A model generated the notes under the pieces. The model was not told where the DNA came from. It ran no database searches and saw only the letters and a list, made by a program, of their open reading frames with translations. A stretch of 64,000 nt of DNA. Origin: Pontibacter kalidii. GTDB taxonomy: Bacteria; Bacteroidota; Bacteroidia; Cytophagales; Hymenobacteraceae. Positions 33,722 to 41,496 of the stretch are shown piece after piece; positions within the stretch are counted from its first letter, which is position 1; the number at the start of each line of letters is the position of its first letter. The stretch lies in contig NZ_CP111079.1 of the NCBI RefSeq assembly GCF_026278245.1, positions 4,522,501 to 4,586,500 of the forward strand, read 5' to 3'. The translations under genes were made by a program, and so were the position numbers.

Positions 33722-33751
33722 TTGACAAGTCAGATTTTGTCTCTATCTTTG
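33722..33751 (+). promoter_or_regulatory. Bacteroidota-type promoter of the tRNA operon
   Basis: TTG at 33722-33724 and TATCTTTG at 33744-33751 are 19 bases apart. Both match the TTTG/TAnnTTTG consensus. The tRNA-Gly gene begins about 38 bases downstream. Confidence 0.8.
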
Positions 33752-33789
33752 CATCACTAAATCACTACGGAGGTTTAGAGAAAACAAAA

Positions 33790-33862
33790 GCGGGAGTAGC
33801 TCAGTTGGTAGAGCGCGACCTTGCCAAGGTCGAGGCCGCGGGTTCGAATCCCGTCTCCCGCT
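33790..33862 (+). tRNA. tRNA-Gly (anticodon GCC)
   Basis: The acceptor stem pairs GCGGGAG (33790-33796) with CTCCCGC (33855-33861), the T-loop is GGGTTCGAATCCC, and the anticodon loop TTGCCAA gives GCC. The genome does not encode the CCA end. tRNA-Leu follows about 80 bases later, probably in the same transcript. Confidence 0.96.
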
Positions 33863-33944
33863 CACGAAAAGCAAGACAGAAGACGTTGTGATAAACAACG
33901 TCTTTGTTTTTTACACTCATTTCTCCGGGATCAGCCCGGAGGTT

Positions 33945-34028
33945 GCCGGGATGGTGGAATTGGTAGACACGCAAGACTTAAAATCTTGTGGCCGCAAGGC
34001 CGTGCGGGTTCGATTCCCGCTCCTGGTA
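33945..34028 (+). tRNA. tRNA-Leu (anticodon UAA)
   Basis: This 84-nt class II tRNA has a variable arm. The anticodon arm CAAGACTTAAAATCTTG gives UAA. The acceptor is GCCGGGA (33945-33951) with TCCTGGT (34021-34027), including two G-U wobbles. The T-loop GGGTTCGATTCCC is standard. A terminator follows. Confidence 0.95.
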
Positions 34029-34042
34029 CTGCATTAAAATGA

Positions 34043-34076
34043 AAGGCTGCTGGCTCATAACCGGCAGCCTTTTTTT
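34043..34076 (+). terminator. Terminator of the tRNA operon
   Basis: AGGCTGCTGG at 34043-34052 pairs with CCGGCAGCCT at 34061-34070 (one G-U) followed by TTTTTTTA. The insertion sequence begins about 30 bases downstream. Confidence 0.93.
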
Positions 34077-34187
34077 ATTACGTTGCAACAAGTAGACCAT
34101 CAAACTACGGATCAATCCGAAAACTTGTGGGGCAGTGAAAAAAAGAGCAGCTTTGCGTGCGTATAATTCACCACACACGCTTTTCCC

Positions 34188-34541
34188 TTGCAAGATCCTT
34201 ACCTCACTCTTATCCGCTGTCTCTTGCCAGAAGGTATTCTGGAGTACTTCAACGTAACACATGTCCTGCAAGGCCCGGCAGGCCTGCAGCTGCAGTTGGA
34301 GGAGAAGAACCTCCTCCCCGAAGTTTATCATGGCCAGCGCTCTGAGTCCAAAGGTTTCCTGCCTGAGATTAAGCTGCAGGATTTCCCTATCCGTGGCCAG
34401 CAGGTCACCCTCTGCATCAAAAGACGCCGCTGGCACTTACCTGACTCGGGAGAGGTAATCACCAGAGACTGGAAACTGGTACAACAGGGAACGCGAATGA
34501 CAAGTGAATTCGCCGCTTTTTTAAAAGCAGCACTTGGATAA
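34188..34541 (+). CDS. ISAon1-family transposase N-terminal region protein
   Basis: This 117-residue protein matches the short first ORF of ISAon1-type ISL3 elements: LLPEGILEYFNVTHV near the start, then LEEKNLLPE, the conserved KGFLPEIKLQDFPIRG and IKRRRWHLPD, and the ending GTRMTSEFAAFLK. It probably recognises the transposon ends. The only in-frame start after the upstream stop is TTG 34188. It overlaps the transposase gene by eight bases. The overlap suggests translational coupling. Confidence 0.87.
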   Translation: MQDPYLTLIRCLLPEGILEYFNVTHVLQGPAGLQLQLEEKNLLPEVYHGQRSESKGFLPEIKLQDFPIRGQQVTLCIKRRRWHLPDSGEVITRDWKLVQQGTRMTSEFAAFLKAALG

Positions 34542-35505
34542 CACCCCCGTCAGCTGCCGGCAACTGGCCAGCTACTTCCACCTGGACGGCAAACAGCTCC
34601 AGGAGCAGTACAAGGAGCACATCAGCCACTTTCACCAATGGGAGCAGCGGGAGCACGCCTCCGACTGGATGCGCTTTCCCCAGAACGTTGGCCAAGAGCT
34701 GAGCATTGATGAGACAGCCCTCTCCAATGGAGAGCTCTACACCATCCTGACCAACAAAGCCGCTAAAGGCAGAAAAGGCGCGCTGGTGGCGATGGTCAGG
34801 GGCACACAGGCAGAAGACATTATCACAGTGCTGGAAGGCATACCCCAGACGGCCAGAGCCAAAGTCCGGGAGGTGACCCTGGACATGGCCAAGGCTGTGA
34901 GAGGCTGCTTTCCCAAAGCTTGCCGGGTCATTGACCGTTTCCATGTCCAGAAGCTGGCTTATGAAGCGGTGCAGGAGCTTCGTATCAAGTACCGCTGGCA
35001 AGCCCTGGATGAGGAAAACCAGCGGTTAGAGCAGGCGAAAAGGAGCAGGCAGCGTTTTGACGCGGAAGTACTATCTAACGGGGACACGTTGAAGCAGCTG
35101 CTGGCCCGCAGCCGCTACCTGCTCTTCAAGCACCGAAGCAGATGGAGCGCCTCCCAAAAGGAAAGAGCCGATATGCTCTTCTACAGGTATCCGCTGCTGG
35201 GCAGGGCCTATGACCTGGCCATGGAGCTGGGCCAGATCTTTACCTATTGCAAAAGCAAGCAGCAGGCATTCAAGCGCCTGGCCATCTGGTACAATGAAGT
35301 GGAGGCCTCCGGTATAGACTCCTTTCGCACGGTGGCCCGGTCGGTACAGAATCATTATGAGCACATCCTCAATTTCTTCAATAACCGCAGCACCAATGCC
35401 TCGGCCGAATCCTTCAATGCTAAGGTAAAAGCCTTCAGAGCCACCTTCAGGGGAGTCAGAGATACAACGTTTTTCCTCTTCCGACTAGCCAACATCTATG
35501 CCTGA
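34534..35505 (+). CDS. ISL3-family transposase
   Basis: This 323-residue protein is the DDE catalytic part of the ISAon1-type transposase. The catalytic acids are most likely Asp in LSIDETAL, Asp in VTLDMAKAV and Glu in NASAESFNAKVK near the C-terminus. The nearby VIDRFHVQKLAYEAV is characteristic of ISL3 transposases. The apparent start TTG 34534 overlaps the stop of the first gene. The frame relative to that gene is +1, so a -1 slip at the TTTAAAA run upstream would not reach it. The protein appears intact. Confidence 0.9.
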   Translation: MDNTPVSCRQLASYFHLDGKQLQEQYKEHISHFHQWEQREHASDWMRFPQNVGQELSIDETALSNGELYTILTNKAAKGRKGALVAMVRGTQAEDIITVLEGIPQTARAKVREVTLDMAKAVRGCFPKACRVIDRFHVQKLAYEAVQELRIKYRWQALDEENQRLEQAKRSRQRFDAEVLSNGDTLKQLLARSRYLLFKHRSRWSASQKERADMLFYRYPLLGRAYDLAMELGQIFTYCKSKQQAFKRLAIWYNEVEASGIDSFRTVARSVQNHYEHILNFFNNRSTNASAESFNAKVKAFRATFRGVRDTTFFLFRLANIYA

Positions 35506-35576
35506 GAAGAGCTACCCCACAACTATTCCGCTTGATCCCAAACTACCCCTAGTTATACTTGTGCCCCCAAACAAAA

Positions 35577-35606
35577 ACACCTCCCATACTTTAAAGTATA
35601 AGAGGC
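35577..35606 (-). terminator. Probable terminator of the rod-shape operon
   Basis: CCTCCCATACTTT (about 35580-35592) pairs with AAAGTATAAGAGG (35593-35605) with two mismatches. On the minus strand the stem is followed by GTTTTTGTTT. Confidence 0.7.
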
Positions 35607-35634
35607 GCTCCGAAAGTATAAATTAGCTTTTAAC

Positions 35635-36954
35635 CTATCTCGCCAAATCCTTTGCCCTGTTAGCGTCTATGGCGATCAGTATGAATAGCAGGATGGTGAA
35701 CGACCATAGCGAGGAGCCGCCGTAGCTGAAGAAGGGTAGCGGGATGCCCACTACCGGTGCCAGGCCGATCGTCATGCCCACGTTTACCAGGAAGTGGAAG
35801 AAGATGATGGAGGCCACGCAATAGCCGTAGGTTCGGGCGAATACTGACTTCTGCCGCTCCGCTATATTCACAATTCGGATAAGGAGCAAAAGGAAGAGAG
35901 CGATTAAAATGGTACTGCCCACCCAGCCGTGCTCCTCGCCGATGGTACAGAAGATAAAGTCGGTGCTTTGCTCGGGCACGAAGTCAAATTTGGTCTGAGT
36001 GCCTTCCAGAAAGCCCTTGCCCCAGAAGCCGCCGGAGCCGATCGCGATCTTCGACTGTGTGACGTTCCAGCCGTAGCCCAGCGGGTCCGCCTCCGGGTTA
36101 ATAAGCGCCTTGATACGGTTCTGCTGGTGTGGCTGCAGCACATCGTTCACAAAGAAATCCACGCTGAAGATCATCCCCACCACAACGACCCAAAGCCCGA
36201 TCAATACCTTGAAGCGGCGCAGCAGGCGGTAGTCCAGCCAGGTGGCCAGGGCCATGAGTATGGTGATGCCGGCGATCAGGTAGAGCTTGGGCACCAGCAG
36301 CGTAAGTATAAATATAGCCGCCGCGGAGCCGCCTATGATAAGTATAAGCGGCGACATCCCCTCGCGGAAGTAAGCAAGTATAAATGCGGCGAACACCAGC
36401 GCAGAGCCTGTCTCGTTCTGTAGTACAATGATAACAGGAGGAACAAAGGTGATGGCAGCCAGAATCATTTGGTCCTTGAAGTTCTGCTGGCGCAGGTTTA
36501 TACTTCCCAGGAACCTGGAGGCAGCCAGCGCCGTGGCGAATTTGGCCAGCTCGGCAGGCTGCAGGCGTATCCCAGCCCCCAAATCGAGCCAGGAGCGCGA
36601 GCCTGCAATAGGTTTGGCCACCACCAGCGTTACCAGCAGCAGCAGTATAATGAAGCCGTAAATGGGGTAAGCCAGGTGCTCGTATACTTTGTAATCTACC
36701 ACCAGCAGCACAATGATGAGCAGGAAGGAAGCACCGATCCAGGCCAATTGCTTGCCTGAGTTAATGTCGAAGCTCAGGATGTTCACCACGTTGTCGGGGC
36801 TGTAAACAGCGGCGTAGATGTTCATCCAGCCCAGCGCCACCAGCAGAAAATATAGCAGGATGGTAACCCAATCCAGGTGCGGGGCAATAAAGCCGGAGCT
36901 GCGGCGGCTGCGAGGCGCGGTGCTTGCCAGTCTTTGTCCGAGTACTTTCTCCAT
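35635..36954 (-). CDS. rodA: Rod shape-determining protein RodA (SEDS glycosyltransferase)
   Basis: This 439-residue integral membrane protein has about ten helices and is the SEDS peptidoglycan polymerase of the elongasome. It joins lipid II units and works with PBP2. Conserved stretches are GSRSWLDLGAGIRLQPAELAK with its critical region, YQQNRIKALINPEADPLG in the large loop (shown as HQQNRIKALINPEADPLG), and NVGMTIGLAPVVGIPLPFFS near the end. It is 3 bases after mrdA, which encodes its transpeptidase partner, in the order mreB-mreC-mreD-mrdA-rodA. Confidence 0.94.
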   Translation of the reverse strand: MEKVLGQRLASTAPRSRRSSGFIAPHLDWVTILLYFLLVALGWMNIYAAVYSPDNVVNILSFDINSGKQLAWIGASFLLIIVLLVVDYKVYEHLAYPIYGFIILLLLVTLVVAKPIAGSRSWLDLGAGIRLQPAELAKFATALAASRFLGSINLRQQNFKDQMILAAITFVPPVIIVLQNETGSALVFAAFILAYFREGMSPLILIIGGSAAAIFILTLLVPKLYLIAGITILMALATWLDYRLLRRFKVLIGLWVVVVGMIFSVDFFVNDVLQPHQQNRIKALINPEADPLGYGWNVTQSKIAIGSGGFWGKGFLEGTQTKFDFVPEQSTDFIFCTIGEEHGWVGSTILIALFLLLLIRIVNIAERQKSVFARTYGYCVASIIFFHFLVNVGMTIGLAPVVGIPLPFFSYGGSSLWSFTILLFILIAIDANRAKDLAR

Positions 36955-36957
36955 ACT

Positions 36958-38787
36958 TTATTTCGATCTGATGTTGAGGTATTCGCGGCTCAGCACCCAT
37001 TTCTCCTGCGCCTTCATGGTAACCGTATCAGTCAGGTACTGCTCTATCATCAGGCCGGCAATAGGGGCCGCCGACTGACCTCCCCATTTACCGTGCTCCA
37101 CGTAAACGGCGATGGCTATCTTCGGATCATCCTTTGGGGCAAAGGCCACAAATACAGCATGGTCGGCGCCCTGCGGGTTCTGGGCGGTACCGGTTTTTCC
37201 GCATACTTCTATGCCTACTTTCGCCAGGTTGGCGCGGCGGCCTGTACCTGCCCGCACTACTTCGGCCATGCCCGCAATAATCGGCTCGAAGTGCTGGGGG
37301 CTTACAGAGGAGTGGTGCTTCTCCTGGTACTCCTTCAGCGGCTTGCCCTCGTCGCCCACAGAGCGGATGATGTGCGGGGTGATGTAGTAGCCCCGGTTAG
37401 CAACGACAGCCATAAAGTTGGCCATCTGCAGCGGCGTTACCCCCAGCTCCCCCTGGCCTATACTCAGAGAGTAGATGGTAGAATATTTCCAGCGGTTTTT
37501 GCCGTACACCCGGTCGTATAGGTCGGTGGAGGCTATAATTCCTTTCTTCTCGCCAGGGATATCAATGCCCAGCTGCTTGCCAAAGCCAAAGGAGAGCACC
37601 TGCTCGCGCCACTCCTTCAGGCCAATGGCCGTATCCGTAAAGGTGTTTTTAGACTTGCCCTGGTTGATAAGCGCCTTGTAAGCCAGGTAAAACCACGGAT
37701 TGCAGGAGTGCTGCACCGCCCCGTACAAGTTCAGCGGGGAAGGGTGGTTATGGCAGTTTACCAGCGACCTGTTACAGGCGAATGTTGTGTTGGGGGTAAT
37801 CACCCCTTCCTCCAGTGCAATCAGGGCTTGTGTTAGCTTAAAGATAGAGCCTGGCGGGTTCTGGTCGGCCATGATCGGGCGGTTGAACATGGTCTTGTTA
37901 GAGTCCTGCAGCAGCTCCATGTAGTTCTTGCCGTAGTCTTTGCCGGTAAACAGGTTGGGGTCGTAGAATGGCGCCGACACGTAGGCCAGAATCTCACCGG
38001 TGGCGGGCTCAATGGCCACGATACTTCCTTTGGCCCCATTCATCAGGTGCTCGCCGTAGGCCTGCAGGTCCAGGTCAATGGTGCTCACCAGGTTCTCGCC
38101 GGCCACGGCCAGGGTGTCGAAGGCGCCCTCGCGGAAGGAGCCCTTCTCCACGCCGCGCACGTTCACCATTTTATACTTCACGCCGCGCTGGCCCATCAGG
38201 TACTTCTCGTACTCCAGCTCTATGCCCGCTTTGCCAATATAGTCGCCAGGACGGTAGCCGCTATAGGCGCTGTCCTCCAACTGCCGCGGACTGATCTCGG
38301 CGATATAGCCCAGGGCGTGCCCCAGGCTCTGGTGCGGGTAGCCGCGTGCGGTACGGGCGTTAATGTAGAAGCCAGGGAAATCGATCAGGTTGTTCTGAAT
38401 GTAGGCGAATTCCTGCGTGCTCAGCTTCTGGTAGAAAGGGGAGGGCTGCACGTAAGAGAAGGAGCGGGCCTTCTTCAGGCGCTCGCGCACATCCTCCAGC
38501 GGCAGCTTCACGAGCTCTGCCAACCGCAGCGTGTCCAGGTCCTTCACATCCTTGGGTACCACCATCAGGTCGTACACAGGCGTGTTCTGCACCAGCAGCT
38601 TGCCGTTCCGGTCGTAGATCAGGCCCCGGAAAGGATATTGGATGATGGGTTTGATGGCATTGGTCTCGGCAGCCTGCTTGTAGCTGCTGTCCACTACCTG
38701 AATATAGAAAAGCCTGGTGGCGAAAACGATCCCTACCACCAGGAAGATGCCCTGAATTATGTATTTTCTTGTTTCTAAGTACTTCAT
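36958..38787 (-). CDS. mrdA: Penicillin-binding protein 2 (peptidoglycan transpeptidase)
   Basis: This 609-residue protein has one N-terminal membrane helix (about 9-29), a PBP dimerisation domain and a transpeptidase domain. The catalytic serine is Ser314 in PPGSIFKL (SxxK), with SxN probably in the mid domain and KTGTAQ near residue 533. It cross-links glycan strands laid down by RodA during cell elongation and is the target of beta-lactams such as mecillinam. It overlaps mreD by four bases. The length is typical. Confidence 0.94.
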   Translation of the reverse strand: MKYLETRKYIIQGIFLVVGIVFATRLFYIQVVDSSYKQAAETNAIKPIIQYPFRGLIYDRNGKLLVQNTPVYDLMVVPKDVKDLDTLRLAELVKLPLEDVRERLKKARSFSYVQPSPFYQKLSTQEFAYIQNNLIDFPGFYINARTARGYPHQSLGHALGYIAEISPRQLEDSAYSGYRPGDYIGKAGIELEYEKYLMGQRGVKYKMVNVRGVEKGSFREGAFDTLAVAGENLVSTIDLDLQAYGEHLMNGAKGSIVAIEPATGEILAYVSAPFYDPNLFTGKDYGKNYMELLQDSNKTMFNRPIMADQNPPGSIFKLTQALIALEEGVITPNTTFACNRSLVNCHNHPSPLNLYGAVQHSCNPWFYLAYKALINQGKSKNTFTDTAIGLKEWREQVLSFGFGKQLGIDIPGEKKGIIASTDLYDRVYGKNRWKYSTIYSLSIGQGELGVTPLQMANFMAVVANRGYYITPHIIRSVGDEGKPLKEYQEKHHSSVSPQHFEPIIAGMAEVVRAGTGRRANLAKVGIEVCGKTGTAQNPQGADHAVFVAFAPKDDPKIAIAVYVEHGKWGGQSAAPIAGLMIEQYLTDTVTMKAQEKWVLSREYLNIRSK

Positions 38788-39317
38788 CGGTAATCTACCC
38801 GTTCTCGCTTAGGTGAGAAGAACAGAAGTTGTATGATAACCACAACGATGCCCGTAAACAGGGTGCTGAGCAGCGTCTTTGCCAACGTATAGAGTGCCGT
38901 CTGGAAATTGATGGTTTCCAGGAAGAACACAGCCGCATGGTGAAGCAGGATCAGCGTGAAGGCGTAGGTCAGAAACCAGCGTGTGCCCATCACATGTATG
39001 TTTATCGCATCGCTGCTGTCGTAACCATCGCGCGGCGTCAGAAGGTTCAATACGTGCGGCCTTAAAAAAGCCAGCAGAACGCTTGCCGCCGCATGTATGC
39101 CCATGGTGTCGTAAAACACATCCACCGAAAAACCAACCAGAAAACCCAGCAGCAGCAGCCATACCCTGTTGATAGTCAGGGGCAAGAAGAGCAGAAAGGC
39201 AACATAGATAAAACAGAAGCCCATACTATAAAGCACCAGGTTATCCATGAGCAGCACCTGCAGCGCCACCAGTAAAAAAAACTGGATGATATGATTTATG
39301 CCAAAGCTATTGTTCAT
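38784..39317 (-). CDS. mreD: Rod shape-determining protein MreD
   Basis: This 177-residue protein with about five membrane helices is the least conserved elongasome subunit. Its position between mreC and mrdA and its hydrophobic profile identify it. I start it at ATG 39317 (MNNSFGINHIIQF); the longer frame from 39389 reads through the end of mreC in another frame. It overlaps mreC by 11 bases and mrdA by 4, so translation is likely coupled. MreD probably stabilises the MreC-PBP2-RodA complex. Confidence 0.86.
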   Translation of the reverse strand: MNNSFGINHIIQFFLLVALQVLLMDNLVLYSMGFCFIYVAFLLFLPLTINRVWLLLLGFLVGFSVDVFYDTMGIHAAASVLLAFLRPHVLNLLTPRDGYDSSDAINIHVMGTRWFLTYAFTLILLHHAAVFFLETINFQTALYTLAKTLLSTLFTGIVVVIIQLLFFSPKRERVDYR

Positions 39318-40173
39318 CTGTAATGATGCCTGCGTTTTGTTCCAGGGTGTCGCGTTCCTGCTTGTAGGTGTTCTCCACCACGTACACATAAGAGAGCTGC
39401 GCGAAGTCCACGCTCAGTTTCACGCCGATCGTATAAAAGCTTTTGTCCGGCTCCTGCTCTATCGAGCTGATGGTGCCTATCATGATGCCTTCCGGGAACA
39501 CGGTGTTAAAGCCGCTCGTCACCACCGTATCGCCTTCCTCGGGTTTCACGTGCAGCGGAATGTAGTCGAGCAGGGCGGTGCGATAATCGCCTCCCTGCCA
39601 CTTGATGGTGCCGAAGGTCTCGTCCTTTGTGAGCTTGGCCGAGATCAGCATCTGCGAGTGCAGCAGTGAGGTAACCGTGGCATAGTGCTCCGATACCGTT
39701 TTCACGCGGCCCACCACGCCCTCAGGGGCCACCACCCCCATACCCGGCTGCACCCCGTCGGCGGTGCCTTTGGAAATGGTCAGGTAGTTGTTCATGCGGC
39801 GCACCGAGTTATTGATCACGCGGCCGGCCATCAGGTGGTACGGGAAAGCTGCGCTGCTGTCGGTGGTGGCAAAGTAGGTGGTGTCCAGTGCAGCAGTGCT
39901 GTCCGTCAGCGCCGCCAAGCGGTACTGCATCAGCTCCTGGCGCAGGGCCGCGTTCTCGCTGGCCAGCGTCTGGTTGATGCCCGTCAGGCGAAAGTAGTCG
40001 GTCACGCCACTCTGGAACTCCAGTACCTGCCCCACATACCTGCTTGCCGAGTTGAAAAAAGCCGCGCCCTGGTACGTGTTATAGCGTACGATCAGGAACA
40101 CACACGCGGCCTCCAGCAGCAGGAACACGAGGAACGCACGGAACCGGTAAATAAATGCAAATAGATTCCGCAT
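39307..40173 (-). CDS. mreC: Rod shape-determining protein MreC
   Basis: This 288-residue bitopic protein has one N-terminal membrane helix (about 10-30), a coiled-coil region (about 55-90, TLASENAALRQELMQYR) and a beta-rich MreC domain (TVSKGTADGVQPGMGVVAPEGVVG, in part KGTADGVQPGMGVV). It activates PBP2/RodA in the periplasm. It lies 9 bases after mreB. Its length is close to the common 270-300. The final coding bases overlap mreD. Confidence 0.93.
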   Translation of the reverse strand: MRNLFAFIYRFRAFLVFLLLEAACVFLIVRYNTYQGAAFFNSASRYVGQVLEFQSGVTDYFRLTGINQTLASENAALRQELMQYRLAALTDSTAALDTTYFATTDSSAAFPYHLMAGRVINNSVRRMNNYLTISKGTADGVQPGMGVVAPEGVVGRVKTVSEHYATVTSLLHSQMLISAKLTKDETFGTIKWQGGDYRTALLDYIPLHVKPEEGDTVVTSGFNTVFPEGIMIGTISSIEQEPDKSFYTIGVKLSVDFAQLSYVYVVENTYKQERDTLEQNAGIITDEQ

Positions 40174-40182
40174 GCAGCCCTG

Positions 40183-41208
40183 TTATGTTAGCAGGACATT
40201 CTTGAATCCTTCGATGTTTTTGATGGCGGCACCCGTGCCGCGCACCACCGCCCTGAGCGGATCCTCAGCGATGTGGATCGGGAGCTTGGTTTTGGCAGCC
40301 AGGCGCTTATCGAAGCCTCTCAGCAGAGCTCCGCCGCCTGTCAGGTGAATGCCGTTATCGTAAATGTCGGCAGAAAGCTCCGGCGGCGCGATCTCCAGCG
40401 CCTTCAGCACGGCCTCCTCGATCTTGGAAACCGACTTATCTAAAGCGATGGCGATTTCCTGGTAGGTTACCTTGATCACCTTCGGGATACCCGTCATCAG
40501 GTCGCGGCCACGAATCTCGTAGTCGGCGGGTGGGTTCTCCAGTTCTGTGAGCGCGGCGCCTACCTCAATTTTGATCTTCTCGGCGGAGCGCTCCCCGATC
40601 AGCAGGTTGTGCTGGCGGCGCATATAATCCAGGATATCTTTGGTAAACACGTCGCCGGCAATGCGGATGGACTGGTCGCACACGATACCTGACAGGGCCA
40701 CCACGGCGATCTCTGTCGTACCGCCCCCGATGTCCACAATCATGGAACCGATCGGCTGCTCCACGTCGATGCCGATACCGATGGCAGCGGCCATGGGCTC
40801 CTGGATCATCCAAACTTCCTTGGCGCCGGCGTGCTGCGCAGAGTCGCGCACAGCGCGCTTCTCCACCTCCGTAATGCCCGAAGGGATACAGATCACCATG
40901 CGGTGCGAGGGCTGGAACAGGCGGCGGCCTGTGTCGATCATCTTGATCATGCCCCGGATCATTTCCTCAGCGGCGTGGAAGTCGGCGATCACCCCATCCT
41001 TCAGCGGGCGGATGGTTTTGATGTTCTCGTGCGTCTTCTCGTGCATCTGCATGGCATTGCGGCCAATGGCCAGTACGCGGCCCGTCGTGCGGTCCACGGC
41101 GATGATGGAAGGCTCGTCAACTACAATCTTATCGTTGTGGATAATCAGGGTATTGGCGGTACCCAGGTCAATGGCTATATCGCTGGTAAGAAAATTAAAT
41201 AGTCCCAT
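40183..41208 (-). CDS. mreB: Rod shape-determining protein MreB
   Basis: This 341-residue actin-like ATPase polymerises under the membrane and guides the elongation machinery. Actin-fold nucleotide motifs are DLGTANTLI (phosphate 1), IVDIGGGTTEIAVV (phosphate 2) and IHLTGGGALLRGF (adenosine). The length is exactly that of typical MreB. It is the first gene of the mreB-mreC-mreD-mrdA-rodA operon. On the minus strand TAATTTTG at 41288-41281 may be its -7 element, but I find no -33 element at the right distance. Confidence 0.96.
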   Translation of the reverse strand: MGLFNFLTSDIAIDLGTANTLIIHNDKIVVDEPSIIAVDRTTGRVLAIGRNAMQMHEKTHENIKTIRPLKDGVIADFHAAEEMIRGMIKMIDTGRRLFQPSHRMVICIPSGITEVEKRAVRDSAQHAGAKEVWMIQEPMAAAIGIGIDVEQPIGSMIVDIGGGTTEIAVVALSGIVCDQSIRIAGDVFTKDILDYMRRQHNLLIGERSAEKIKIEVGAALTELENPPADYEIRGRDLMTGIPKVIKVTYQEIAIALDKSVSKIEEAVLKALEIAPPELSADIYDNGIHLTGGGALLRGFDKRLAAKTKLPIHIAEDPLRAVVRGTGAAIKNIEGFKNVLLT

Positions 41209-41429
41209 GGTGAAGTCTGAAAGGCGTGCGGTTGCCTGTTATATTTTCAATATACAATATTTCTGGTCAGAAACTAGCGGCAAAATTAGTGAAATTCAGT
41301 GGAATTAATAATGCAAGTTATCTTCAGTTAACTGAATAAAGATTTATTTATCCCCGAAGTCTGCCGGATCCATACTTGTTTTCCTGGTTAATGTAGCCTG
41401 TAGCCTGAAATTGGGCTTTACTTAGAAAA

Positions 41430-41467
41430 TAAAAAATCCCCGGCTTCCTCAGGAACCGGGGATTTTT
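41430..41467 (-). terminator. Terminator of purH
   Basis: ATCCCCGG (41436-41443) pairs with CCGGGGAT (41456-41463). A run of A at the left reads as U on the minus strand. It lies about 30 bases after the purH stop. Confidence 0.92.
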
Positions 41468-41496
41468 ATCTAAAAGTAATATTATACTTTCGTGAT

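Larger units (their letters stand above)
34109..35538 (+). mobile_element. ISL3-family insertion sequence (ISAon1-like), complete
   Basis: The element is 1430 bp and has imperfect terminal inverted repeats: the left end GGATCAATCCGAAAACTTGT and the right end (reading inwards) GGATCAAGCGGAATAGTTGT, both continuing with GGGG. It is flanked by a perfect 8-bp direct repeat CAAACTAC at 34101-34108 and 35539-35546. ISL3 elements are known to make 8-bp target duplications, so the ends are well supported. It carries two genes: a short N-terminal-region protein and a DDE transposase. An intact target duplication suggests a fairly recent insertion. Confidence 0.93.

Noticed and set aside
34515..34541. 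-1 frameshift site (T TTA AAA) in the insertion sequence
   Set aside because: A -1 slip would enter the third frame, not the transposase frame, which is +1 relative to the first gene.
33790..35546. Genomic island integrated at the tRNA genes
   Set aside because: There is no integrase or tRNA-end duplication; only a single IS with its own 8-bp duplication is present.
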